Source of the DNA: Microvirga sp. 3-52
GTDB lineage: Bacteria > Pseudomonadota > Alphaproteobacteria > Rhizobiales > Beijerinckiaceae
DNA length: 64,000 bases
NCBI RefSeq assembly: GCF_018383585.1
Contig: NZ_JAHAMK010000011.1
Location: 68,088 to 132,087 of the forward strand
Direction: 5' to 3'
This document shows, piece by piece, positions 19,933-28,282 of this stretch; position 1 is the stretch's first letter; each line of letters opens with the position of its first letter. Made by a program: the position numbers and the translations under genes. The notes under the pieces are model-generated. The model saw only the letters and a list, made by a program, of their open reading frames with translations, had not been told where the DNA came from and made no database searches.

Positions 19933-20874
19933 ATGAAGGCGGTATTGAGTGGTTTGGCCGTGTTGGCGCTGGCGGTCGGATCCGCCTCGGCGCAGGAGAC
20001 GAAGGTGGCTATCGGCATCTCGGGCTGGACGGGCTTCGCGCCCCTGACGCTTGCGAAGGAAGCCGGCATCTTCAAGAAGAACGGCCTCGACGTGACGATC
20101 AAGAAGGTCCCACAGGCCAGCCGCCACCTCGCAATCCAGTCCGGCGACATCCAGTGCGCCGCCACCACGGTCGAGACCTGGATCGTGTGGAATGCCAACG
20201 GCGTCCCGACCAAGCAGATCTTCCAGCTCGACAAGAGCTACGGCGCTGACGGCATGGTGGTGAAGAACGACATCGCCGCCATCAAGGACATCAAGGGCAA
20301 GCAGGTTGCGGCCTCCGCGCCGGGCACGTCGCCCTATTTCGCGCTCGCCTGGATGCTGAAGAAGAACGGCCTCTCCGTGAAGGACGTGACGGTAGTCAAC
20401 ATGGAGCCGGGTCCGGCAGCGCAGGCCTTCATCGCCGGCCAGAACGATGCGGCCATGACCTATGAGCCGTATCTCTCGTCCGTGCGCGCCGCGCCCCAGG
20501 CCGGCAAGATCATCGCCACGACCCTCGATTACCCGATGGTCATGGACACCTTCGGCTGCACGCCGAAATTCCTCGCCGACAATCCGAAGGCCGCGAAGGC
20601 CTTTGCCGACAGCTATTTCGAAGCCCTCGACATGATCGCCAAGGAACAGGCGAAGGCCTACGAGATCATGGGCGCGGACGTGAAGCAGACCGGCGAGGCC
20701 TTCGGCAAGTCGGCCCAGTTCCTGCGCTGGCAGGATCGCGAAGCCAACAAGAAGTTCTTCGCCAGCGAGTTCAAGACCTTCTCGGCGGAAGCCGCCGACC
20801 TGCTGCTCGAGACTGGCATCATCAAGCAGAAGCCCGACATGGAAGCGCTGGCCGATACCAGCTTTATCCAGTAA
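19933..20874 (+). CDS. ABC transporter substrate-binding protein, NitT/TauT family (probable hut-linked importer)
   Basis: This is a periplasmic binding protein of the NrtA/SsuA/TauA type. It has 313 residues and a signal peptide ending in SASAQE. The family pattern GWTGFAPLTLAKEAGIFKKNGLDV is present in two parts, followed by SGDIQCAATTVET and AASAPGTSPYFALAWML. The ATG at 19933 has GGAGG upstream; the open frame reaches back to 19630 without a signal peptide. It heads a three-gene importer operon. The HutC-type operator and position after hutD suggest uptake of histidine, urocanate or a related imidazole. That substrate is inferred, since the family usually binds sulfonates, nitrate, thiamine precursors or similar compounds. 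Confidence 0.88.
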   Translation: MKAVLSGLAVLALAVGSASAQETKVAIGISGWTGFAPLTLAKEAGIFKKNGLDVTIKKVPQASRHLAIQSGDIQCAATTVETWIVWNANGVPTKQIFQLDKSYGADGMVVKNDIAAIKDIKGKQVAASAPGTSPYFALAWMLKKNGLSVKDVTVVNMEPGPAAQAFIAGQNDAAMTYEPYLSSVRAAPQAGKIIATTLDYPMVMDTFGCTPKFLADNPKAAKAFADSYFEALDMIAKEQAKAYEIMGADVKQTGEAFGKSAQFLRWQDREANKKFFASEFKTFSAEAADLLLETGIIKQKPDMEALADTSFIQ

Positions 20875-20979
20875 CGCCCTTGCCGCGGCGATGGCCCGAT
20901 TCCATGCGGGCCATCGCCTGATCATTTCCTCACGAGCACCATCCGGCCCATCAAATCCGGATTGTAGAGCAGATCCTTC

Positions 20980-21756
20980 ATGCCTCGTCCTCTCGACCCC
21001 GTCAGCCAGGGCACGCGCGTCACGCTCGGCGTTTCCTTCTTCATCCTTTTCCTCGCAGCATGGGCCTTCGCGACCCTCGGCGGCTTCGTTTCGCGGACCT
21101 TCCTCGCCGATCCGATCACCATGGTGCAGGACGGGTGGCTGCTGCTCACCCGCTTCGGTTTCCTGGGCGACATCGGCATCACGGTCTGGCGCGTGGTCGG
21201 CGGCTTCGTCCTGGCCGCGCTCGTCGCCGTGCCGCTCGGCATCATGATGGGCGCCTACAAGTCCTTCGAGGCTTTCCTCGAGCCCTTCGTGTCCTTCGCA
21301 CGCTATCTGCCCGCGTCCGCCTTCGTGCCGCTTCTCATCCTCTGGGCCGGCATCGGCGAGATGCAGAAGCTCCTCGTGATCTTCATCGGTTCCGTCTTCC
21401 AGATCATCCTGATGGTGGCGGTGGCCGTGGGCAACACGCGCCGCGACCTCGTCGAAGCGGCCTACACGCTGGGCTCCAGCGACCAGGGCGTCGTCAAGCG
21501 GGTGCTCATCCCCGCCAATGCGCCGGAGATCGCGGAGATCCTGCGGCTCGTGCTCGGCTGGGCCTGGACCTATGTGATCGTGGCGGAGCTCATCGGCTCA
21601 TCCTCCGGCATCGGGCACATGATCATCGACAGCCAGGCGCTGCTGGCGACTGGTCAGATGATCTTCGGCATCATCGTCATCGGGGTCATCGGCCTCATCT
21701 CGGATTTCCTGTTCAAGGCTCTCAACCGTTCGCTCTTCCCGTGGAGGCTCGCATGA
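20980..21756 (+). CDS. ABC transporter permease, NitT/TauT family
   Basis: This is the inner-membrane channel subunit of the importer. The 258-residue protein has about six hydrophobic segments. The permease coupling loop EAAYTLGSSDQGVVKRVLIPANAPEI is present (cut here into the EAA...G and IP parts of the family motif). It starts 105 bp after the binding-protein gene and its stop overlaps the ATPase start (ATGA). The layout is typical of SsuC/TauC proteins. Confidence 0.92.
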   Translation: MPRPLDPVSQGTRVTLGVSFFILFLAAWAFATLGGFVSRTFLADPITMVQDGWLLLTRFGFLGDIGITVWRVVGGFVLAALVAVPLGIMMGAYKSFEAFLEPFVSFARYLPASAFVPLLILWAGIGEMQKLLVIFIGSVFQIILMVAVAVGNTRRDLVEAAYTLGSSDQGVVKRVLIPANAPEIAEILRLVLGWAWTYVIVAELIGSSSGIGHMIIDSQALLATGQMIFGIIVIGVIGLISDFLFKALNRSLFPWRLA

Positions 21757-22544
21757 CCGGAACGATCCTCCAGATCGACAGCGTCTCGCGCGTGTTTCCG
21801 GGCGTGCGCGGCGGCGCACCCGTTCGCGCGCTCGAGCCCACGAACCTGCAGGTGGCGCAGAACGACTTCATCACCATTCTCGGCCCCTCCGGCTGCGGAA
21901 AATCCACGCTCCTGCGCATCGTGGCCGGCCTCGACCGTCCGAGCGGCGGACGCGTTCTTCTGAATGGACGCGAGATCAAGGGTCCGGGTGCCGACCGGGG
22001 CATGGTGTTCCAGTCCTATACCCTGTTCCCGTGGCTGACGATTGCCGAGAACATCGCCTACGGCCTGCGTGAGAAGGGCATGCCGAAAGCGCAGCGTCAG
22101 GAGATCGTCGCGTCCTACACCGAGAAGGTGGGGCTGCTCGGCTTCGAGAACCATTATCCGAAGCAGCTCTCCGGCGGCATGCAGCAGCGCACCGCCATTG
22201 CGCGCGCGCTCGCCAACGATCCGGAGATCCTGCTCCTCGACGAGCCCTTCGGCGCCCTCGACAACCAGACCCGCGGGCTGATGCAGGAACTGCTGCTGGG
22301 CATCTGGGAACGCGAGCGCAAGACCGTGCTCTTCGTCACCCATGACATCGAGGAGGCGATCTTCCTCGCCTCCCGCGTCATCGTCATGTCGGCCCGCCCC
22401 GGCCGCATCAAGGCCGATATTCCCGTCGACCTGCCTCACCCGCGCCACTACACGATGAAGACCACGCCCGAGTTTTCAAGCCTGAAGGCGCAGCTGACGG
22501 AGGAGATCCGCGTCGAGGCGATGCAGGCGGAAGGCGTGCATTAG
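21753..22544 (+). CDS. ABC transporter ATP-binding protein, NitT/TauT family
   Basis: This ATPase subunit drives the importer. The 263-residue protein shows Walker A GPSGCGKST, Q-loop VFQSYTLFPWLT, signature LSGGMQQR, Walker B ILLLDEPFGALD and the switch histidine in FVTHDIEEAIF. The start ATG overlaps the permease stop. The sequence resembles SsuB/TauB and NrtD. Its role follows from the operon. Confidence 0.94.
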   Translation: MTGTILQIDSVSRVFPGVRGGAPVRALEPTNLQVAQNDFITILGPSGCGKSTLLRIVAGLDRPSGGRVLLNGREIKGPGADRGMVFQSYTLFPWLTIAENIAYGLREKGMPKAQRQEIVASYTEKVGLLGFENHYPKQLSGGMQQRTAIARALANDPEILLLDEPFGALDNQTRGLMQELLLGIWERERKTVLFVTHDIEEAIFLASRVIVMSARPGRIKADIPVDLPHPRHYTMKTTPEFSSLKAQLTEEIRVEAMQAEGVH

Positions 22545-22660
22545 CTCTCTCTGCAGCCACAATGCGTACAGCGTAAGGCCCTCCCGATATCCTTCCGGGT
22601 GAATTGACGCTCCGGCCTTCCTCGGGCGACGCTTCGTGTCTCTGATGTGGGGAAGGCACG

Positions 22661-23812
22661 ATGCTCAAACGCCTGTTAGCCGGATCCATCCTGATCGCCA
22701 GCGGCATGCCCGCCATGGCCGATATCGTCATCGATCAGGCCATGATCACCGCCGGTGAGTTGCGTGTCGTCGGTCGACTGAGCAAACCGCGGCAGGTGTC
22801 GATCTTCCTCGATGAACGCTTCGAGACGAAGGCCGATGCCAACGGTCGGTTCACCTTCCGGATCGCCTATCATCCCGCAAGCTGCATCGTGAATCTCCAG
22901 GCGGAGACCGAGCAGCGGCAGGCGGTCGTCGGCTTCTGCGGTCAGAAAGGTCCGGAAGGCCCGGGCACGGCATCGCAATCCGCGGCCGTCGCACCTGTCG
23001 AGCCCGGGCCTGTTGGCCCTCCCGGTCCTCAAGGCGAACCTGGACGCGACGGCGCGCCCGGACCGAAGGGCGACCCGGGACCGGAGGGGCCTCCCGGCCC
23101 GCAAGGAGCTGCCGGCCCTGCCGGGCCGCGCGGAGAGCAAGGCGAGGCTGGCCCGATTGGGCCGCAAGGGCCCGCCGGACCGCCAGGACCGCCTGGGACC
23201 ACGGAAGCGCGGGCCGTCCCTGAAGGGCAGCCAGGTCCTGCGGGACCAGCAGGTCCAATCGGCCCCGAAGGCCCGGCGGGTCCTCCCGGCCCGCAGGGGC
23301 CACAGGGGCTTGCAGGCCATCAGGGGCCTCAAGGACCTCAGGGGACGCCGGGGCCGCGTGGTGAACCTGGACCGGCCGGTCTGCCTGGTTCGGTCGGTCC
23401 GGCTGGCCCTGCAGGGGCGGAAGGGCCCATCGGACCCGTGGGGCCTGCCGGGCCTCCGGGGCCGCAAGGTGTTGCTGGAGGCATCGGGCCGATTGGGCCT
23501 CCCGGTCCCATCGGGCCGATCGGCCCGGCCGGGCTGACGGGTCCTGTCGGACCTCCCGGGTCCGTCGGCCCGGAGGGAAGGATGGGACCTGAGGGGAAGC
23601 CCGGGCCCGCCGGAACGATCCTGCGTGTCTTCGTGCAGGAATGTGCGTCCCAGGGCCGATGCATGGCGCGCTGTGAGCAGGACGAGTACCCGATCAACGG
23701 CACCTGCAACCGGGGCGACCGTCTCGATATGGATGAAGTCGGCGTGTACTGCTTCTCCACGGGCGAGAGCCCGAAAGGCATGATCGCCCGGGCGATCTGC
23801 GCGAAGAAGTGA
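22661..23812 (+). CDS. Secreted collagen-like (Gly-X-Y) protein
   Basis: I recognise the repeat type but no named protein. The 383-residue product has a signal peptide (to about residue 20, ASGMPAMA), then a compact N-terminal domain of residues 21-93 with two cysteines. Collagen-like Gly-X-Y triplets run at about 116-179 and 189-318, very rich in GPP, GPQ and GPA. The break TTEARAVPE separates the two triplet blocks. A C-terminal domain of about 65 residues has six cysteines (328, 334, 338, 349, 364, 380). The design, a folded head, a triple-helical stalk and a disulfide-bonded tail, suggests a secreted trimer. Surface or matrix adhesion is a possible role, but it is inference. The ATG follows GGGGAAGG. 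A palindromic terminator follows. Confidence 0.82.
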   Translation: MLKRLLAGSILIASGMPAMADIVIDQAMITAGELRVVGRLSKPRQVSIFLDERFETKADANGRFTFRIAYHPASCIVNLQAETEQRQAVVGFCGQKGPEGPGTASQSAAVAPVEPGPVGPPGPQGEPGRDGAPGPKGDPGPEGPPGPQGAAGPAGPRGEQGEAGPIGPQGPAGPPGPPGTTEARAVPEGQPGPAGPAGPIGPEGPAGPPGPQGPQGLAGHQGPQGPQGTPGPRGEPGPAGLPGSVGPAGPAGAEGPIGPVGPAGPPGPQGVAGGIGPIGPPGPIGPIGPAGLTGPVGPPGSVGPEGRMGPEGKPGPAGTILRVFVQECASQGRCMARCEQDEYPINGTCNRGDRLDMDEVGVYCFSTGESPKGMIARAICAKK

Positions 23813-23835
23813 ATCGGCTCGGCTGCCGAGAAAGG

Positions 23836-23876
23836 CCCGCCTCTGATCCGTCAGTTGTGACAGCCCAGAGGCGGGC
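23836..23876. terminator. Bidirectional hairpin between convergent genes
   Basis: An 11-bp perfect inverted repeat (GCCCGCCTCTG with CAGAGGCGGGC) with a 19-base loop sits between the collagen-like gene and the leftward orphan gene. It has no long T-run on either side, so it may be a weak terminator. Confidence 0.55.
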
Positions 23877-23897
23877 GATAGGATTGGTCCGGAGGAA

Positions 23898-24317
23898 TCA
23901 GCGAACTGCGTGGCTGTCTTTGCGAGCCTGACTTGTGGTCTCGTCTGCGAGGCTCGGAGCAAAGGTCCCGTTGCACGGATGCGGGTTCCATGTGTCGTCG
24001 GACGACGACACAACCTTGAGCGCTCCGAACCAGCGGTGCCTGAAGCGCGTCGCAGTTCTCAGGTCGTCGAAGCCCACCAGACCCCATTCATCGAGCAGGT
24101 GATAGAAGTCCCAGGTCTCTTCCTGCTCGTCGAGCCATCGAATGACCTCCTGGTTCAGGTCTCGCCCGCTCTCGTTCCACACACGCCAGTCGTTGACCAT
24201 GAAGACATAGGGCCAGTGCTTCGAATAGGCGTCGATCCCATAGCACGCAGACGATGCCATTTCCTCGTCGCGCCACGTCGCGGCAATGGTCCTCTTCAGC
24301 TCATCCAGATTCGTCAT
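23898..24317 (-). CDS. Orphan cytoplasmic protein, unknown function
   Basis: I do not recognise this 139-residue acidic protein. It has no signal peptide or membrane segment and is rich in Trp and Asp (WPYVFMVNDWRVWNE, then EETWDFYHLLDEWGLVGFDD). The last 25 residues look disordered. A 14-bp perfect palindrome lies just upstream of its start. It belongs to a stretch of orphan genes between the ABC importer and tRNA-Phe. Confidence 0.6.
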   Translation of the reverse strand: MTNLDELKRTIAATWRDEEMASSACYGIDAYSKHWPYVFMVNDWRVWNESGRDLNQEVIRWLDEQEETWDFYHLLDEWGLVGFDDLRTATRFRHRWFGALKVVSSSDDTWNPHPCNGTFAPSLADETTSQARKDSHAVR

Positions 24318-24329
24318 CGCCTATGTCTC

Positions 24330-24343
24330 GGATTGCGCAATCC
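24330..24343. promoter_or_regulatory. 14-bp perfect palindrome upstream of orphan gene
   Basis: GGATTGC followed directly by GCAATCC lies 13 bp upstream of the start codon of the leftward gene. A further half-site (GGATTGC) occurs at 24352. Both fit an operator for a dimeric regulator, though the regulator is unknown. Confidence 0.45.
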
Positions 24344-24436
24344 ACGCATTAGGATTGCATCGTGAAATTAAGGATAGCATAGCAGCGTAATCCAAGAGTA
24401 GTAGATAAAATGCTTCTGCATGTCACGGCGTTCCGA

Positions 24437-24468
24437 AACTGCTCCACGAAGAAGTGCAGCAGTTTTTT
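24437..24468 (+). terminator. Orphan Rho-independent terminator, possible end of a small RNA
   Basis: AACTGCTcCAC and GTGcAGCAGTT form a long stem with one mismatch and a GAAGAA loop, followed by four further T. No + strand gene ends upstream within 600 bp, so it probably closes a short untranslated transcript. On the other strand the hairpin has no T-run. The surrounding spacer 24318-24650 is AT-rich for this genome. Confidence 0.55.
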
Positions 24469-24615
24469 CGCCATGGGGCGGTCCGGAATCCACCGACGGA
24501 AATGATCCTATAGTCGCTCTGATCTCGAAAGTGGTAGCAGGTTGAACAACATCAAGGACTTCTTATTTCTCGCAAGTGGTACTCACAAAGAGACACGGAA
24601 CGAATGCCTCTCCAA

Positions 24616-24638
24616 GCACCTATCTGGTTAATAGGTGC
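24616..24638 (+). promoter_or_regulatory. Leader hairpin abutting the ribosome binding site of the 74-aa gene
   Basis: An 8-bp perfect stem (GCACCTAT with ATAGGTGC, loop CTGGTTA) ends directly before the AGGGAG ribosome binding site. It could control access to the site. A similar CCTAT/ATAGG hairpin precedes the next gene. Confidence 0.5.
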
Positions 24639-24650
24639 AGGGAGACTTGC

Positions 24651-24875
24651 ATGACACCAGACCAAGTCGAGCTTGTCGCGCAGGCGTTCTTTGCTGCCGA
24701 ATATTCAGACGACTGGGATGATGCTCCCGCGATCGTGCAGCAGCAGTTCAGGGATCTTGCCCGCACGGCCATCACCCTTCTGCACCAGCAGATCTCCCAC
24801 TGCCGATCATCCCTCGTCCTGGCGAAGGTGTCCGGAGCTGCCCACGGGGAGGACGCGGTTCAAGTCCCGTCGTGA
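24651..24875 (+). CDS. Small acidic protein, unknown function
   Basis: I do not recognise this 74-residue protein. The ATG at 24651 has a GGGAG site seven bases upstream; a longer open frame from 24576 lacks one. The protein is soluble and probably helical (VELVAQAFFAAEYSDDWDDA, then IVQQQFRDLARTAITLLHQQI). The C-terminal part looks less ordered. It sits between a candidate sRNA and a secreted RTX protein. Confidence 0.5.
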   Translation: MTPDQVELVAQAFFAAEYSDDWDDAPAIVQQQFRDLARTAITLLHQQISHCRSSLVLAKVSGAAHGEDAVQVPS

Positions 24876-24990
24876 GGATGATGCCGGCGGAATCCGGCAA
24901 GCCTGCCGCCGCAGAACATGACTGCTCGGGCAAGACCAGCCGTCCCGACCCTTTGCTCGGTTGCCCCGCTTCCTATGACGAGCTACAGCA

Positions 24991-25008
24991 CCCTATCCAT
25001 TCATAGGG
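24991..25008 (+). promoter_or_regulatory. Hairpin that includes the ribosome binding site of the RTX gene
   Basis: CCCTAT pairs with ATAGGG (loop CCATTC). The right arm runs into the GGGGG ribosome binding site 7-13 bp before the ATG at 25016. The stem would mask part of the site, which suggests translational control such as an RNA thermometer or a protein-bound leader. Confidence 0.5.
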
Positions 25009-25015
25009 GGCAACA

Positions 25016-25783
25016 ATGGCAACACTCACGTGGAACGGCTCGTCCGGGTTCAACCTGGCCGATCTCGATCTGAGCAATCTCGCTTACGGAATCGACTACA
25101 CCCAAACCTCGACCCGCTTCCTGGTCGAGTACAACTACGGCGGCTCGACCCGCGACGAATTCCGGGGCTACGGTCTCACCTACAGTCGCGATGGCATTCC
25201 GACGGGAGGCGTTGTCACCGGCTACGCATCCTACGAGTACGGAAAGAAGATCGGGTCGATCGAAGGCACGTCGATTGCCGTGACAAGCCTCGTGGCTGCA
25301 GCCTCGACCGGTTCGAGTTCCGACGACCACAAGGTCTTTCGTTCCCTTCTCTCCGGCAGTGACAGGATCACGGGCGGCAGCTACGGCGACAAGCTGGAAG
25401 GTTTCGGTGGAAACGACGTGCTGTATGGCCGTCAGGGAGCCGACCGGCTCTACGGCGGCGCCGGCGCCGATGCCTTCACCTTCAAGTCCGTTCGAGACAG
25501 CACCGTCGATGCGGGCGGGCGCGATACGATCCAGGACTTCTCGGCCGCTCAGAAGGACAGAGTCGATCTGCGCAGCATCGACGCCAACACGACGGTCGGC
25601 GGCAATCAGGGGTTCAGCTTCATCGGCAAGAACGGATTCCACAACAAGGCCGGCGAACTGCGCTACGAGAAGTACGGAAGCGGCGTTCTCGTGAGCGGTG
25701 ACGTCAACGGGGACAGCAGCGCAGACTTTGCGATCTACATGAAAGGCCTGTCGAGCCTTTCAAAGGGATATTTCATCCTGTGA
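25016..25783 (+). CDS. Secreted RTX-type calcium-binding protein
   Basis: The 255-residue protein has no N-terminal signal peptide. A unique N-terminal half (1-115, WNGSSGFNLADLDLSNLAYG) is followed by calcium-binding nonapeptides at about 120-150 (GGSYGDKLEGFGGNDVLYGRQ in outline, then GADRLYGGAGADAF). The C-terminal serralysin-type export region follows (TIQDFSAAQKDRVDLRSID, ADFAIYMKGLSSL). This layout marks a type I secretion substrate. No type I secretion genes are in the window, so export must use machinery encoded elsewhere. The catalytic or binding role of the N-terminal half is not recognised. A terminator follows. Confidence 0.82.
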   Translation: MATLTWNGSSGFNLADLDLSNLAYGIDYTQTSTRFLVEYNYGGSTRDEFRGYGLTYSRDGIPTGGVVTGYASYEYGKKIGSIEGTSIAVTSLVAAASTGSSSDDHKVFRSLLSGSDRITGGSYGDKLEGFGGNDVLYGRQGADRLYGGAGADAFTFKSVRDSTVDAGGRDTIQDFSAAQKDRVDLRSIDANTTVGGNQGFSFIGKNGFHNKAGELRYEKYGSGVLVSGDVNGDSSADFAIYMKGLSSLSKGYFIL

Positions 25784-25834
25784 TCCGCTGAAGCGCTGAT
25801 CGCGAACAGGCGCTCTGAACAAATCCAAAAATGA

Positions 25835-25862
25835 AGGGCAGCCAGATCAAGGCTGCCCTTTT
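25835..25862 (+). terminator. Rho-independent terminator
   Basis: AGGGCAGCC and GGCTGCCCT form a perfect 9-bp stem with a 7-base loop, followed by TTTT. It lies 51 bp after the RTX gene. Confidence 0.85.
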
Positions 25863-25961
25863 CCGATTCCGTGCTTCTGCATCGGTGGATCCGGCTCACA
25901 GGCAGACCCTCCTGCTGTCGGGCAGCGGGGAGCGCGGAACAGGTTCTATCAAGGGGATAAG

Positions 25962-26038
25962 TGGTGCCCAGGGGCGGAATCGAACCACCGACACTGCGAT
26001 TTTCAGTCGCATGCTCTACCAACTGAGCTACCTGGGCA
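25962..26038 (-). tRNA. tRNA-Phe (GAA)
   Basis: A full cloverleaf of 77 nt including an encoded CCA. The acceptor arms TGCCCAG and CTGGGCA pair, the D-arm has AGCTCAGTTGGTAGAGC, the anticodon loop is CTGAAAA with GAA, and the T-arm has GGTTCGATTCC. Its 3' end faces the stretch of orphan genes at 22.6-25.8 kb. Confidence 0.97.
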
Positions 26039-26137
26039 TCGATGCGCGGCGGAGCCGTGCGCGTCGTGGAGGGGTGTATAGTCAGACATGGATCGCATGT
26101 CCAGCGGTTCGGGCGACAAAAATTCCGGGAAATGCGT

Positions 26138-26341
26138 TCAGGCTTCCCGGTCATCCTCGTCCCGGTCGTCTTCCTCGCTCTCGACGGCTGGAATCGCGTA
26201 ATTGCCCGAGAGCCAGCGGTTCAGGTCCACGTCGGCGCAGCGCTTGGAGCAGAAGGGATTGTATTCCGGCTGGGCGGGCTTGCCGCAGATCGGGCACTTG
26301 CCGGACGAAGCCAGAGGCTTGTTTTCATTGGCGGCGTTCAT
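26138..26341 (-). CDS. yacG: Zinc-binding DNA gyrase inhibitor YacG
   Basis: YacG is a small zinc protein that can bind GyrB and limit gyrase activity. The 67-residue product has the Cys4 zinc site CPICGKP...FCSKRCADVDLNRW, followed by LSGNYAIP and an acidic tail. The ATG at 26341 has a strong GGAGG site; the longer frame adds 19 residues without support. It lies 85 bp downstream of maf in the same direction, the order often seen in alphaproteobacteria. Confidence 0.93.
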   Translation of the reverse strand: MNAANENKPLASSGKCPICGKPAQPEYNPFCSKRCADVDLNRWLSGNYAIPAVESEEDDRDEDDREA

Positions 26342-26425
26342 GTCGCGCCTCCTTTCATTGCATTTCGGCAACGTGGTTACCTGCGTCCCTTCGCGCAAGA
26401 CAGTGATGACACTGGGAAAACGAAC

Positions 26426-27076
26426 TCAGGCCGCGTCGAGCCAGCTGAACCGGACGGGATAGCCCTCCCCGTCGAGCAGGGCCGCCGCCTCGTAGAGAGG
26501 CAGCCCCACGACGTTGGAGTAGGAGCCGACCAGCTTGACCACGAAGGTGCCGGCGAGCCCCTGGATGGCATAGCCGCCCGCCTTGCCGCGCCACTCGCCG
26601 GAGGCAAGATAGCGCTCGAACTCGTCTCGGGAGAGGCGTTTGAAGCGGACGCGGGTTTCCACCAGACGCTCACGGACGGATTCCTTGGGCGTGATGAGGC
26701 AGACGGAGGTGTAGACCCGGTGGGCGCGTCCCGAGAGCAGCCTCAGGCAGGCCGCCGCCTCATCCACAAGCTCCGCCTTGGGCAGGACCCGCTTGCCGAC
26801 CACCACGACGGTGTCGGCGGAGAGGATGTAGGAATCCTTCAGGTCGTCGCGGGTGCGCGCGACCTTCCGGGCGACCTCCGCCTTGGAGCGGGCCAAGCGC
26901 TTCGCCAGTTCCTTGGCTCCCTCGTTCTTCAGGGGGGCTTCGTCCACATCGGCCGGCAGAAGGGCGTCGGGCTCGATGCCGGCCTGCTGCAGGAGAGCGA
27001 GCCTGCGCGGCGAGGCCGACGCGAGAACGAGCTTCGGACGCCAGCTGGGATTCGACACCTCGGAAGAAGACGCCAC
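26426..27076 (-). CDS. maf: Maf-like nucleoside triphosphate pyrophosphatase
   Basis: Maf enzymes hydrolyse non-canonical or modified nucleotides such as dTTP, UTP or m7GTP. The 216-residue protein has [23 protein letters not shown], the central [17 protein letters not shown] and [30 protein letters not shown] follows near the end. I chose the GTG at 27076 because GGAGAG lies just upstream; a GTG four codons earlier is also possible. It is followed by yacG on the same strand. Confidence 0.93.
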   Translation of the reverse strand: MASSSEVSNPSWRPKLVLASASPRRLALLQQAGIEPDALLPADVDEAPLKNEGAKELAKRLARSKAEVARKVARTRDDLKDSYILSADTVVVVGKRVLPKAELVDEAAACLRLLSGRAHRVYTSVCLITPKESVRERLVETRVRFKRLSRDEFERYLASGEWRGKAGGYAIQGLAGTFVVKLVGSYSNVVGLPLYEAAALLDGEGYPVRFSWLDAA

Positions 27077-27172
27077 TTTTCTCTCCACGCTCTAGGCCCC
27101 TCAAGGATATTCATAAAGCAAACAGCTGCGCCGGGTCACAAGATGGCACCCGGGACGATCGAATCAAGCCGA

Positions 27173-28027
27173 TCACGCGACGGGAGGCGACTCGATATCG
27201 GACAGCGGCGACTTGGTCTCGGCATCGCCCGCGGTGTCGAGCTGATCCAGCTTGCGGTACCGCATCACGCTGACCGGAATCGTCACGAGGAAGACGACGG
27301 TGATCAGGCTCAGCATTTCCCAGGGGAAGCTGATGAGTAGGCCGAAGGCCGCGACGGACAGGACGAAGATCGGCAGCACCCACTGGCGTGGCACGTATTT
27401 GCCCATAGTCTTTCCCGAATAGGTCGGGATCGTCGAAACCATGAGAAAGGCGATGCCCACCACATAGATGAGGATGACGGGCGCAAAGGACGAACCCTGG
27501 ATGGGGACGCCGAGGAAGGACAGATAAAGCGGCAGCAGGGCGCACATGGCGCCCATGGGGGCCGCCATGCCGACGAAGAAGTTCTTCTTCCATTCGGGGC
27601 GGTTGGGATCGTCGATCATGACGTTGAACCGGGCCAGCCGGAGGGCCGCCGCGATGGCGAGAACGATGGAGCCGATCCAGCCCACGCGTCCCAGTTCGTG
27701 CAGGACGAAGCTGTAGATGATCAAGGCGGGCGTGACGCCGAAATTCAGGAAGTCGGCCAGGGAATCGAGCTCTGCGCCGAACCGGGAGGTCCCCTTCAGC
27801 AGGCGGGCGATCCGCCCATCGACGCCGTCCAGGAAGGCGGCCACGATCACGGCCACGACAGCCCTCTCGTACTGCCCATCGAAAGCCAGCCGGATGGCCC
27901 AGAGCCCCAAACAAAGGGCAATCAACGTGATGATGTTGGGGGCGATCATCCGGAACGGAACCGGCTTGAACAGCCGCTTGCGCGGTTCGTTCGGATCCGG
28001 GGCGAAGGGCGGGAAGAGGTCACTCAT
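27173..28027 (-). CDS. pssA: CDP-diacylglycerol-serine O-phosphatidyltransferase
   Basis: PssA makes phosphatidylserine from CDP-diacylglycerol and serine in the inner membrane. The 284-residue protein has about eight membrane segments. The CDP-alcohol phosphotransferase motif is DGVDGRIAR...SRFGAELDSLAD at residues of about 65-95, with the catalytic aspartates. The gene is downstream of psd, which uses its product, though an R2 element and about 255 bp separate them. The type II membrane enzyme is the form expected in this group. Confidence 0.95.
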   Translation of the reverse strand: MSDLFPPFAPDPNEPRKRLFKPVPFRMIAPNIITLIALCLGLWAIRLAFDGQYERAVVAVIVAAFLDGVDGRIARLLKGTSRFGAELDSLADFLNFGVTPALIIYSFVLHELGRVGWIGSIVLAIAAALRLARFNVMIDDPNRPEWKKNFFVGMAAPMGAMCALLPLYLSFLGVPIQGSSFAPVILIYVVGIAFLMVSTIPTYSGKTMGKYVPRQWVLPIFVLSVAAFGLLISFPWEMLSLITVVFLVTIPVSVMRYRKLDQLDTAGDAETKSPLSDIESPPVA

Positions 28028-28038
28028 GGCAACAACCT

Positions 28039-28150
28039 AGCGCATCGTGCGGAAAAGTGGACCCGGTTTTCCACTTTGAACGATGCGCTCTTCAAAGAGG
28101 GGAGCATCGGAATGAATCCCAGATTTTGACACGGCTTCCGGCTCCGATGC
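28039..28150. repeat. R2 element, 12 bp upstream of pssA
   Basis: Two hairpins are built on AGCGCATCGTGCGG...GATGCGCT and GCATCGGA...TCCGATGC. The order and orientation are the reverse of the copy at 49258. The spacer 28028-28282 has no gene. Confidence 0.8.
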
Positions 28151-28282
28151 TCTGGAGGAGACCGCCCGAACGACAAGCAGAGCTGGGCAGTTTGCGGGTG
28201 ATGGAAGAAGTGCAAACCGCGGCGGACGGTTCCGTCCGAAGAGCCTGCAGGGGGAGAAAACCTCCCCCTGCAGGCGCAATGA

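Noticed and set aside
24576..24650. Upstream start for the 74-aa orphan protein
   Set aside because: The added 25 codons cross the hairpin and ribosome binding site at 24616-24643, which fit a start at 24651.
25962..26038. A mobile island with att sites at tRNA-Phe
   Set aside because: No integrase gene and no second copy of the tRNA 3' end were found in the window, so only a weak inference is kept.
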